NCBI GenBank assembly: GCA_002803225.1
Contig: NXFV01000020.1
Location: forward strand, 62,001 to 126,000
Direction: 5' to 3'
From: Gamarada debralockiae
Lineage: Eukaryota > Ascomycota > Leotiomycetes > Helotiales > Hyphodiscaceae
Length of the DNA stretch: 64,000 nucleotides
Shown: positions 20,866-30,676 of the stretch, in pieces
Layout: each line of letters begins with the position of its first letter
How positions within the stretch are numbered: the first letter of the stretch is position 1
The notes under the pieces: model-generated
What the model saw: only the letters and a program-made list of their open reading frames with translations
Told to the model about the DNA's origin: nothing
The model's database searches: none
Translations under genes and position numbers: made by a program

Positions 20866-22817
20866 TTTCTATTTTGTGTGGAGAGGTCATCGCCTATCGG
20901 CAGGGCTTGGCCTGGTTTTCATGAGTTCATTGACCTCAGCTGAAATGAACCATCAATTAATCATTTCATTGGTGGCACTTTTACATGTACCTGACTTGAT
21001 TAAAGTATCAAGGCTCAACAAATTTTAATTTCTATTTGAGATCGAAAAGTCTCTTACGCTTGAAGATAGGCATGCGGTCATATGACTGAATTCTGAATTT
21101 ATTGTAACCACTCGAATCGAGAAGGTTTATCATCCGTCCGAGCTGATTCTTACGAATTTCTTCGAGAGCCGTCGAGACTTTGAGGGTGATGACGAATTGC
21201 GTGCTAATTCCATTAAATCTTCTCTCCACCAGTGCGGATGAGCGGTTACTCGTTTCATTCGTAGAAGTATTTTTTCAATACGCCATCTTTGCATCCTATC
21301 TTATCCTAGGCGAGTCCTGTACCCTAATCATCGCGACGCTATAATGCTGTACTAACACAAATGGGAGAATAAGGCCATTGTTCGTAGGCGGGTGGGGAAC
21401 CATGTTGTCCCGCGACAGTGATGAGAACAGCGACGAAGACTGCTGCCTTCGGGCCGTCGTTAAAGTACGAGTATCGATCTGGCTGACAATTTAGCCTTGG
21501 TAGAGAGCGAGCTGAAAGAATTCTTGAATTGTTCTTTTAATCCCACCTCATTTACGACGCGTGTTTACTTTGAAGGAGAGTCTGCAGGCCTTGTTTCTTC
21601 CAAAGCGAAAAGGCGGCAAATGATAATAGATTTGGAGCCTTAACATGAGAGTTCTTCCAGCTAGGCAAAATTTCATCGCCACCTGAGAGACGACTTCCGT
21701 CTGAGTCCAAGCAGCCAAAGAAGGCAGATGACAAATTGGCTGCGATGCTCATGCACTAGCTACTACGTGCTTTTCCATAGATGGGTTGAGCAAGATAGGA
21801 GGTGTAGCTCAAGTCGATATGTGCATGGGCGGTATCAGCCCAAGAGAGTCTTGTTGGACAGGGGAAAGGAGGTCAACAGCAAGAAAAGGTCCAATGATGA
21901 CAAGAAAGAAACAATAGGGATTGGGAGACGGGAAATAGAATAAAGGAACCACCATCGAACCTATTCTGACCGTGTCGTTCATACATACGATAGCCACTGG
22001 CGTTGTGAGAACCAGCCCTTACTTCTAATGACAGATCATTGAAGAAGCGTTCCGCATTGTCGCTGTCTGTGAAAATTTCGGAGCTTCCCGACTTTATACT
22101 TGGCTTGAGCCAATTTCTCAATTGCAGACCTCTCGTCCAGTTTTCCTTCAGTTGAGTCGCCTGAGAGATCATGAACTTATGCCATGGAGATAGTTGAAGT
22201 GGATTCCTGACACTGTGAGGGTTGAAAACGGATTTAGTGAGATTTTCTCATAGCTCCTTACGATCACATTTTTGACGATAGATATTTGAGGGAGGTACTT
22301 GGAATTGGGTATTGTGAACTTCGCCAGATCAACGCGGACAGCATGTTCATGGCAACAATGAGATACTGAACTTGTACATATACAGGTACACTGCTACGCG
22401 ATGTGGCAAAAGCAGGTAAAGAGTCTCCATCAACAATGAAAGGCGGTGCGACAAGTCATGTGACAACGATAAAGAGTTGGCAGCCTAGCACTGGCATTCG
22501 CCCACAGCAGCTTGGGCATTTCTCGATGAAGACTATCATGGACAGAGCAGCGAGGAGCCTTGCTTCAATTTGTTCCTATCCTGGTAGGATCGCAGCTAGA
22601 TGGCCTCGGATTTGAGTCGACTTCAGGAGTTCAGTGAGCAAAAAGTGCAATAACATTGCACTAAGAGTGCTCTTCGACGGTAAGCCGAAAGAACTCGTTG
22701 AGCCAGTTCCCAATCTCTCAATTCAAATCAGTCATTGGAAATGTTGAAGATCCGAAATTCTCTTACTCGCCGATTATCTGGTTGGATTTCTGCTGATTGA
22801 AAAATCGCCTGAGTACC
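20866..22817. other. Interval with an unassigned spliced coding signal on the minus strand
   Basis: Two kilobases without an assignable gene. On the minus strand a chain of open segments between about 22350 and 21560 can be spliced: HAVRVDLAKFTIPNSKYLPQ ISIVKNVI, donor gtaagg near 22260, acceptor near 22216, VRNPLQLSPWHKFMISQATQ then LKENWTRGLQLRNWLKPSIK and DNAERFFNDLSLE, donor gtaagg near 22024; a later segment is 21752-21552. Codon use and matched splice sites suggest a real or recently lost gene. I do not recognise the family. The part 20866-21540 shows nothing. Confidence 0.4.
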
Positions 22818-23954
22818 TCACAGCCTGCTCCTCGCCCCCTCGCCCACTTCCACGAAAACAAACCCGACACCCAACATCTCAACAGCCCCCTTGCCATCAT
22901 CTACCACGCAGCCCTCCTCCCTCGCTCTCTCAAATATACCCCTCAGTCTCCCCTTTCCTTCCACACCAATCTTAATCTCCACAATCCCCTCTGGCTTCCC
23001 ACCAACACCCTTCACAAACCTCATTCTAGCGTTCGTGAACACGGCCTCGCCTTCCTGTGCCTTCACGCCTAGTATATCCTCCCATTGCTTCGCTGCGTTA
23101 TGCGTATCCTCCTCTCCGGGCTTAAGCCTTAGCGTCGTACCCAAGAGATGTAAATCCGCATTTCGCTTCATGACCGCGGAGTATTGGGGATATGTGGAGG
23201 AAGTCATGTAGCACGCATGCCAGGGAGAAAAGCGAGTTTTGAGAGGTGAAGGATTGGATGGGGAGGTGTGGTGGGAGTCGAGTTCGGGCATAACGCCTCC
23301 TGTATAGAAGTGTTAATTGAGGATACTGAATTGCAAGAACCAAGCTCTAACTGCAGAGTGGGTAGCAGAGTAGGGAAGCGGGGGAAGTACCTCTGATTCC
23401 CTTGGGATGATACTGAACGCAAATTGTATCCTCGGTCTGATGGAAGAATATAACCCTCGTTAGACCTCTCGATTCAATGTATGCCTTCCGAGCTAGCGCA
23501 TCGAGTGTCTGCATTATGATCATGTATCCCCCATCACCGCGTTTGGAGAGGAGTCGGCCGGCTGTCGTGTTCTGTTGGATGGGGGAGACGACCTGTTTCT
23601 TATATCAACACATATTCCGCATGACCCTTGGAATGTGCCTACTTCAATGACATCTCCGCCTATGGCAACTGTCCAAAGCCAATTTCAGCTTGCTGTACAG
23701 ACGGCTGAGGGAATAGGGGGTTCTGTACCAAGAATATTCTTCAATCCCCATTGTCCCACGCGCGGATCGACGAATATGACTTCCGTCCCAATGACTCTCG
23801 TCTGGAATCATCTTCAGCAGACAGTTTGCGATCGATTCTGCACGCAATAGCATACTAGAAGATGCTCCGCTCTATCTAGATCTTTGGCTACCAGCGCGAT
23901 CTGGCGGAGACGCGTCGGGGTAGAACCAAAGGGCTTTTGGGTCGTGGACGACAT
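22818..23954 (-). CDS. Glyoxalase-like domain protein
   Basis: Five exons (23954-23856, 23801-23729, 23668-23643, 23592-23391, 23299-22818) join to 293 residues, with every phase consistent. The reading is MSSTTQKPFGSTPTRLRQIA, LVAKDLDRAEHLL, TRVIGTEVIFVDPRVGQWGL, GGDVIEVVSPIQQNTTAGRL, RGDGGYMIIMQTLDALARKA, then PELDSHH, FSPWHAC and FTNARMRFVKGVGGKPEGIV. This is a vicinal-oxygen-chelate (glyoxalase/bleomycin resistance) type protein common in fungi and bacteria, with IGG-DVIEVVSP and PELDSHH around the presumed metal site. The substrate is unknown. A 26-bp third exon between a 60-bp and a 50-bp intron makes it easy to mis-predict. The family often sits near enoyl-CoA hydratase genes, as here. 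Confidence 0.83.
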
Positions 23955-24321
23955 GATTGAGGCTCAGGGAGGATCGAAATAATCCATCGAACTACGCGCT
24001 GATCTCGAAATCGTGAACTTGTTCATCTGATGTTGAAGCTTCAGCTGTTGCCCATTCAGTAATCTACCCGAGTCCAGTTCCTCGGTTCCCCGCAAATTCG
24101 GCTATTTTCTATCGACGACGAGTCAGCTTACACCTGTGAGACGACCACTAACCATTTACAGCTGTTACAATACAATACTTTATACATCTCCTCCTTAGAT
24201 TTGGAAATCCCAAGCTTTCAATTTTCTATTGCTTTGCTATTTGGAGATTTGATTGCATCTATTGTCCCGTCGTATCTCTCTTTCACCTGCAAAATCCCAG
24301 TGCCGAGGTATACAAGTCACG
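23955..24321. promoter_or_regulatory. Divergent intergenic region, glyoxalase-like / enoyl-CoA hydratase
   Basis: 367 bp between the starts of two divergent enzyme genes, so it must hold both promoters. It is pyrimidine-rich near 24160-24300 before the hydratase ATG. No specific factor site was recognised. Confidence 0.5.
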
Positions 24322-25389
24322 ATGTCGTTTCCAAAGTACGAAGATATCGTCGTCGAAGTGGCAGGCGGAATTGGGATAGTTAAGGTCCGTTTATGCATTA
24401 CTCTTCTATGCTTGATATATTGCTAAGGCCAGACAGTTCAATCGACCCAGATCGCTCAATGCGTTCGGCGGCAAAATGGTACCAGAAGCCATTGATGCTC
24501 TGAGAATACTCAATGATCATCCCGACACCACGTTCACTGTCCTCACTGGCGAAGGAAGATTCTTCTGTGCAGGTGCCGACGTCAGAGGTATGTCCCTGGC
24601 CTCTCTACCCTTCTTTGACCCCCTGACACCCCTTCGTTCAGAGAAGGGAGGCTGATCACGTGTCACAGAGGGCGGTCTCAGCAATTTACAAGAGTTCAAC
24701 ACAACAGCAGAGAAGAAGTTGTATTTCTTCACCAAGTTCGCCGTAGGCAAGTACACCACCTCTTGTGTCCCGTTCAATCTCTAACACAGATCCTAGGAAT
24801 GGAACTCCTGCGCTCAATCATTGACCACAAAAAGATCTTCGTCCTCGCCCTGAACGGCCCCGGCGTCGGCGCAGGCGGTGCCTGGTTCACTGGTGTAGCG
24901 GACGTTGTGCTGGCTTCCGACAAAACGTATCTTCAAGTTCCCTTCAGTGCCCTGGGCCTCGTCCCCGAGAACGGCTCTGCCATCACATTGGCTCAATCCA
25001 TGGGCGTCCACCGCGCCAACGAATTCTTGATGTTCGGCACCAAACTCGCTGCCCCAGAACTCGAGAAGTATGGAATCGTGAATAAAGTATTCCCTAATGA
25101 AGGATTCCAGGGACATGTGAGAAAGTATTTGGAGGATCATCTGAAGGATAAGGATGCGAAGAGCATGATGGAAGTTAAGAGGTTGCAGAATGCGAGTTTT
25201 AGGGATCAGAGAATTGTCGCGGTTTTTAATAGTATGGATGCACTGGCAGAGAGGTTTGTGGATGGGGCGCCATTTGATAGGTTTAAGTTGAAGATGCAGG
25301 AGTTAGAGGGTAGGTGAACTTTTCCACTGGGGGCGATGTTTGCTGACCTGAGACTAGCTAAATCTAAAGCGAGGGCTTCGAAGATCTGA
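24322..25389 (+). CDS. Peroxisomal enoyl-CoA hydratase/isomerase
   Basis: Five exons (24322-24384, 24437-24587, 24669-24746, 24797-25309, 25358-25389) encode 278 residues. Crotonase-fold motifs are present: FNRPRSLNAF, the oxyanion-hole segments GRFFCAGADVR and LALNGPGVGAGGAWF, ASDKTYLQVPFSALGLVPEN with the acidic position used by isomerases, and AQSMGVHRANEF. The last short exon ends in ...ARASKI, a peroxisomal targeting signal type 1 variant; without splicing, the frame stops seven residues earlier and the signal is lost. The role is hydration or delta3-delta2 isomerisation of enoyl-CoA in fatty-acid beta-oxidation (ECI1/DCI1 relatives). Intron 3 is of the GC-AG class (donor GCAAGT at 24747), supported by uninterrupted alignment FAVG-MELLRS. 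Confidence 0.88.
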
Positions 25390-25760
25390 GTAAAGTATAT
25401 CTGGAAGTATTTCTTTAAATATTTATATTAGAAATGAAGATCTTGTTGAGTTTCCAACCCGTGTCTTTGATGCTCAGTGCAAACACTGAAAAGTCATGCA
25501 GCAACAAGGAAGGTGCCCACCAGTGTGCAAGCCCCACTAAGTCCATATTTATGTAGTTCATATAACTTTCAAAAAGAAACACCTGAGGTCGACAATAAGA
25601 TATCGAACGACAATAATTCACAATATCGCCCCTTGTTCCCAGATTCCTGTTCTCTCTCTTCCAGCCGGGACTTGGCGGTCATCTTTGAGCTACGTTCTCA
25701 ATCCTGCTTCCAACTCTAAAGCTGGCTTTCTCCATTATATAAATTAAGTGTCTTTTATCT
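25390..25760. other. Intergenic 3' regions
   Basis: 371 bp between convergent genes, AT-rich, no gene or structured element recognised. Confidence 0.4.
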
Positions 25761-26416
25761 TCAGTTAGTGATGACCCTGTTCTCCTTCACCATCTGCTCA
25801 TAATGTGGACTCGCCCAGAACTCATCTCCAAAGACGGGATTCCAGCAATTGAACGAGATGCAGTCAAGTGGTGCTTTCTCAATCTGAAGTTCGTAATCGA
25901 TGCCTCTGTCTTCAACCTATTCCAAAGAATGTCAGCAACCATTCTTCTGAGCAATGGTTGATCCCGGTCCCCTTTGTTTGGAATCTCTGTGAGGATTGGG
26001 ATGGCGGTATCTGAAGGGCAAGAATGATACAGGCACGCACATAAGGCTTCCAAGAATCCGTAAAATCTTTCATGACGGTCATCCACTCGCGATTATCCCA
26101 TGAGTAGCCAAGTGGAGGGCGATGTGCACGAGACTTTTGGCCGGCTTGCCATCGCGATAGAAGGATACTTCCGGGATGGGGTGAAACACAACAAGCTATG
26201 CTTAGTCAATAATTGGATGACGATGGGTGATGGAGCAATTTGAAGTTGTTGACAGGTTGCTCCAAGCACGTGACTGTAGACTTGGAGAGTTCGAGGACAC
26301 ACAGTGGACTTTGGAGGATACTTCCGTCCGAAGATGTCAGTGATGCCTTTGGCGATTGTAGCTTTGTCCTCAGCGGAGAATAGTCCAGGTGGGTAGTAGA
26401 TCCTGTTGAATGGCAT
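25761..26416 (-). pseudogene. Tautomerase (cis-CaaD-like) with a 1-nt frameshift
   Basis: Start ATG 26416 gives MPFNRIYYPPGLFSAEDKAT with the N-terminal region IAKGITDIF of the trimeric cis-3-chloroacrylate-dehalogenase-like tautomerases. After an intron (acceptor cttag-like, near 26190) the second exon reads LVVFHPIPEVSFYRDGKPAK SLVHIALHLAT, then the frame breaks at about 26100: one base is missing in CA-TGGGATAATCGC, after which HWDNREWMTVMKDFTDSWKP resumes. A second intron (donor gtgcgt, acceptor aatag) joins to YVEDRGIDYELQIEKAPLDC and ends VKENRVITN at 25763-25761. The first residue Pro is the catalytic base in this family (after Met removal) and is kept. The single lesion may be real or an assembly error; otherwise the gene looks fresh. 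Confidence 0.7.
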
Positions 26417-27212
26417 GATGGAAAAGCTCCAAGTAAGAGTTTTGGATCGAGAATGGACTTGGAGAAACACGAGACGAATGAGTCTGTATTAATGACACGA
26501 GTTACATGGCGATTCAATGAGCTTTATAGATGCTTGACAAGATAAGGACTCTCAAAGAGAGGTTCAATGGAGGTCTAATGCGGAGAATGCAGAGCATTTT
26601 CTCGGTGGAGGAAATATATCCTCATTTCTGCTAGCTGCGTTGATTTCGTCTTTGAGTCTGTCAGCACTAATTGAATGCACGGCTTCAATCATCCTTTGTA
26701 CTTGGAAATTTATCGCACTGCAGTTCCTTTCTTAGAGGGATCATCTCGATGATGCAGCCTGCTGACCCCAAGGCCGCCGTCTCTGCTGACAAGATCATGA
26801 TTCCAAATCGTGGCATTCAATCGGTCCAATCAACCAAGCTACAAAAGTATTGAGGCGACGCCTGAAACAATCCCGAATGATCTCCGCGATATGATTTGCA
26901 TGGTGCTTACGTACATGGACCGAATACCCGGAAACTACAAATGCCATTGTCGGGATGGACCACTCAAGCCCCTCATTGATGTCCCACAGATCGCGGGGTC
27001 CACGATTACTCATCATACAACCCCTTGCCAATCGTCACATTGGGGATAGATTAGTTGATAGTTCCGAGATGGCACATCTAGATTAGATGCAACTGATTAC
27101 AAACTCAAAAATTGATAAAGTGCAGCGTTTTGTAATTTGAACCTTCAACTTCCTTTACACCTGAAAGCTCACAATCTCTGCTACCCATCTTGTGAATAAC
27201 TTCCATATCGAA
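26417..27212. other. Divergent intergenic region, nothing recognised
   Basis: About 800 bp between the tautomerase and NmrA-like genes. Short open frames here (26671-27049) have no recognisable content. Promoters for both neighbours must lie here. Confidence 0.4.
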
Positions 27213-28319
27213 ATGGCGCTAACTTCAGTCCTCGTCCTAGGCCCCACTGGCGGCTTTGGACAATTCCTCGTCCCAGAGCTCATCCGTCGCAAGGCAAGCT
27301 TCAAGAGAATTGGCGCCTTCGTCGACATCACGCGACCCCATGATGACAAAAAAGCTCAAGCATTGCAAAGCTATGCAGATCAAGGAGTTGAGATCGTGAG
27401 AGCCTCCCCTGGCGATCCTGAACCCTTCAAAGGCAAGTACCACTTGTGACGAGATTCAAATCGCCTCCGATTTATGAATGATCACTAACTTTTCAATAGG
27501 TTTCGACGTCGTCATCGCCGCCTTGGGTAATCATGCCATCAAAAACCAACCTGCTCTCATCGAGACCGCACTGACAGCAGGTGTACGCCATTGGTACCCC
27601 TCAGAATTCGGCGCCGATCTCACAGTTGGAGACAATTGGAACGAACGGTACTACCGCGACAAAGTAATCACACGAAAGTTTCTCCAGCAGAAAGCAACCG
27701 AGAACCCTCATTTCGGCTACACGTACTTCCTGAACGGAAGGTTCACAGAATGGGCTCCAACTCCTCATTTCGGTATTGATTTGAAGACGCATATTGCGCA
27801 TATTGTGGGCAAGCCAGAGATGGAGCAAACTTTGCTTGCTGCTGCTGAGTAAGTTCGGTTGTTCATGCCGCAGCCCCGATCAACTAACATGTTCCGGCCA
27901 GTGCCGCCAAGTTTCTCGTCTGCACTTTGCTGGACCCACCTACCTCTCAGGAACGAACGTATCGGTTTGCTGGTGGGAACTACTCCTGGAACACAATCTT
28001 CTCTACCTTGGAGAAGATTCAAGGTGTGAAGTGGACAGTTACCATCAAGTCCGTTGAGGAAGCCAGGGCAAATCAACAGAAGGTAATAAACCCAAGAAAT
28101 CCAGGTATTGTCTACTGACTCGAAGCCCAGGCAATCGAGACGGGAGATGTGGATGCAGAACTCGCAGCTTCGCATCAGGTCATTCAAGGCACAGGGAGGA
28201 CACTACTTCCGGGCCCTTATGACAATGACAAATTTCCCGAAGTGAAGGTTCAGGGATTGGAAGATACTTGGAGAGTAATGCTTGAGGACAAGGCTAAATT
28301 TCCCTTGCTTGGGTTTTGA
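27213..28319 (+). CDS. NmrA-like / isoflavone-reductase-like NAD(P)-binding protein
   Basis: Four exons (27213-27432, 27500-27848, 27902-28082, 28131-28319) encode 312 residues. The N-terminus ALTSVLVLGPTGGFGQFLVP is a Rossmann glycine-rich motif of the atypical short-chain dehydrogenase family (GxTGxxG variant). Other conserved parts are ELIRRKASFKRIGAFV, GFDVVIAALGNHAIKNQPAL, AGVRHWYPSEFGADL, GYTYFLNGRFTEWAPTPHFG, TYRFAGGNYSWNTIFSTLEK and LPGPYDNDKFPEVKVQGLED. Members are redox sensors (NmrA, without catalysis) or reductases in aromatic and secondary metabolism; the typical Lys of isoflavone reductases is not clear here (FGADL.. YYRDKVITRKFL has candidate Lys). Intron 1 is GC-AG with donor GCAAGTAC at 27433, required to keep PFKG-FDVVI in frame. 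Confidence 0.87.
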
Positions 28320-29617
28320 GAGATGAATGAAAGAAAGAAATAGGCAGTGCTCATGGGGAAGGTCAAGAAAATGTGAGTGCCATTCATTGATAGCACGCCG
28401 AAGATTGACAGATGCTAAATACTAGTAGCCCAAAACACAACGTAGCCACTTAGCGGGTATATTACTTACTATACTATGCTAATGCATCTCATAAATCGTC
28501 GTATCATTATACCATATCGTCTTGACAGAGATAAAATCTCCATACCGATCGTCCAATCCGTTTGAGCGAATTGAAACCCCCCGGGAGGGAGCCAGAGGTA
28601 GCGATCCCAGACATCACAGATAACTTCTCCGGTGAGAATACGTAACAATTAGTGTTGTCCTACTTTAGCAGCTTCATCACGGGAATTTCAGAACCTCAAA
28701 CCCTTGAATTAACGGGGCTCTGGTAGGCTCTGGTAGTCTTCGACCCCAAACAGGATGATTATAAAGTGTCCCAACAAAGTTTTCTTGATATGATATCTGT
28801 CTTGCCAGAATTAGGTCGCGAACCAACTAAGCTCCGCCAAATAGCACGAAGGAGTTGGTTCATGGAACGATGTTTCTCTACATGGGTGTGTACATGCTAA
28901 CACTCTCCCTTCGGACGAAATTTGTTCAAAAGTAGTGTTGGATATTTTGGAGCTGGGAGCTTGCCGGGGAGAGTGCTGGATGAGATGGCTAGTGATGTCG
29001 TCTTAAAGCCTCCGTGAACCCAATAATAACGTGATTGTCGCCCACGTATAATACGTGACAGCCCCGACCACTTTAATGGCTGCAGATGATGAGATCCGTC
29101 CGAAGTCGAAGGAGGGATCTGAAATCCTTGAAATCCCGAACGATTGAAATAATTAGGTATGAATTTCATTAAGCCTCCCTTGAATCCAATGGGAGCTATA
29201 AGTGAATCGCCATTAAAAGCAGTAACGACAGCTAAAACGAGGTTGGCAACAAGAACCGTGCAAAGAATGAGAATATGCAATTGCGGCAGGGGAGCTAAGG
29301 GGGTCGTAAACTTGCGCTTAGATCTTGCACATCCCTCGGCATGTCATGCCATCCATACCGGTTGCCACATGCAGGAAAGTATCCGTTTTCAGGAGCCAAA
29401 GTTGGCCTCTTAGAAATCTCGGATGAAGAGTTGCTGCATGAATTAGACCGAATAGCATCACATGACTGATCGTGAAGTCTTCTGCGTCTCAAATAGAACT
29501 TTTGGTAACCAAATAGCCTCAATGTAGAGAGCCGAAAAGAAGAGAAAAAGTTTCAAGTATTATCTAAAATAATGTAGATCAGACATACGAGGGAGTTGAT
29601 ACAAAACTTTCGTCTCC
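28320..29617. other. Intergenic with one weak secreted-peptide candidate
   Basis: 1.3 kb. On the minus strand 29280-28897 is a 127-codon frame starting MHILILCTVLVANLVLAVVT, a convincing signal peptide, but the rest has no recognisable domain, only one further cysteine and no splice or conservation evidence. I do not call it a gene with confidence. The rest shows nothing. Confidence 0.4.
28897..29280 (-). CDS. Hypothetical small secreted protein (weak)
   Basis: A 127-residue open frame begins with a hydrophobic leader of about 20 residues (ILILCTVLVANLVLAVVTAF), predicted to be cleaved near AFNG. The mature part (GLMKFIPNYFNRSGFQGFQI ... PTLLLNKFRPKGEC) has no recognised motif. It could be chance coding in intergenic DNA. 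Expression data would decide. Confidence 0.25.
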   Translation of the reverse strand: MHILILCTVLVANLVLAVVTAFNGDSLIAPIGFKGGLMKFIPNYFNRSGFQGFQIPPSTSDGSHHLQPLKWSGLSRIIRGRQSRYYWVHGGFKTTSLAISSSTLPGKLPAPKYPTLLLNKFRPKGEC

Positions 29618-30676
29618 CTACCATTTCAATCCCTTTGTATCAACGGCCACCACTTTCCCGCCCTCCGTGTACGTACCATTCACGGGGCTTAATAACCCCC
29701 CCTCCGTTGTAACGTAGATCGTACCCTCGCACCCGTCGCCTCTTGCGAGCGCGACACTCGTCGGACCTGCCACAACCGTCTGGTTCAGTCCTCCCAACAC
29801 ATTGACCGCCTGACCTCCCCCAAGTGGAATCCTGAGAACCTGATTCTGTTGGCAAGCCAAATATGCGACTCCTTCCTGCTCATCCAACGCAAAGTCATCT
29901 GTTGTCAGACCTTGGGATGTCAAATTCGCCAAGATTTCGACCGGGCCGATTTTGCTAAGTGTGGAGAGGGAGACAGGGACACGGCAGAAGAGATGGGCGT
30001 TCGTGTTGTCGAAATAGATGTACACTGTATCAGCATCTTTAGACAGGACTCGAACTCCGTTGATTCCCAAACTCGGTAATCCTGTACTGGGAGGCGGTAC
30101 CATCTCCGGTTCTTGTAATAAGATGCTGTATTCGCCTGTCTGGACATTCAACATCCAGACAACACCCATAATTGAGTCCGCGATAATGACGAGGTTTTTC
30201 GCCACATCGAGAGTGGTCATCCCGTTTCCAAAATCAATTTGCGGGACATCAGCGATCTTTTTGATGACTGCGCCGGTATTTGACGAAGGAATGTAGGAGG
30301 AGAGATCCATGGAGTAGACGGAGTTTGTGTTGAGGCCCAAGGAGAGGGTGGCGAGCGAGAAATTCGAGCCGAGGACGTAGAAATGGTCTTGTTTGAGTTC
30401 GGTGATCCCTGCGACACCGAGCTGGGGGAATTGGTGGATCAGTGTTGCTGTTGCGGGAGAGGCGGGATCGACGTAGTAGACATCGGGTGTTGTGGCAATT
30501 GTTAGGAGAAGCTGCCCGGTTGATTTGACGGCGATATTTTCGACCCAGGTCGGGTAGGGGAATTGGTAGACGAGGTGGGAGGGAAGCGGGAGGCCATTTG
30601 AGCGAGGCTGTGGGATTGTAATTGCAGACGAGGTGAGTAGAAGAGAGGCCAAGGAGGCCAGATCCTGGAAACGCAT
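29618..30676 (-). CDS. Secreted SMP-30/gluconolactonase-like beta-propeller protein
   Basis: A single exon encodes 352 residues. A signal peptide (LASLASLLLTSSAITIPQPR) is followed by repeated beta-propeller strands: LVYQFPYPTWVENIAVKSTG, LLLTIATTPDVYYVDPASP, GVAGITELKQDHFYVLGSNF, TTLDVAKNLVIIADSIMGVV, WMLNVQTGEYSILLQEPEM, GINGVRVLSKDADTVYIYFD, TTDDFALDEQEGVAYLACQQ and GPTSVALARGDGCEGTIYVT. This arrangement is that of the fungal SMP-30/LRE-like six-bladed propellers. Relatives in tropolone-sesquiterpenoid clusters (for example EupF and AsR5) act as hetero-Diels-Alderases; most others are uncharacterised. The classical metal-binding Glu/Asn/Asp of lactonases cannot be confirmed by eye. Several Asn-Xaa-Ser/Thr sites fit secretion. 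No biosynthetic core enzyme is seen nearby, so a pathway role is open. Confidence 0.78.
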   Translation of the reverse strand: MRFQDLASLASLLLTSSAITIPQPRSNGLPLPSHLVYQFPYPTWVENIAVKSTGQLLLTIATTPDVYYVDPASPATATLIHQFPQLGVAGITELKQDHFYVLGSNFSLATLSLGLNTNSVYSMDLSSYIPSSNTGAVIKKIADVPQIDFGNGMTTLDVAKNLVIIADSIMGVVWMLNVQTGEYSILLQEPEMVPPPSTGLPSLGINGVRVLSKDADTVYIYFDNTNAHLFCRVPVSLSTLSKIGPVEILANLTSQGLTTDDFALDEQEGVAYLACQQNQVLRIPLGGGQAVNVLGGLNQTVVAGPTSVALARGDGCEGTIYVTTEGGLLSPVNGTYTEGGKVVAVDTKGLKW

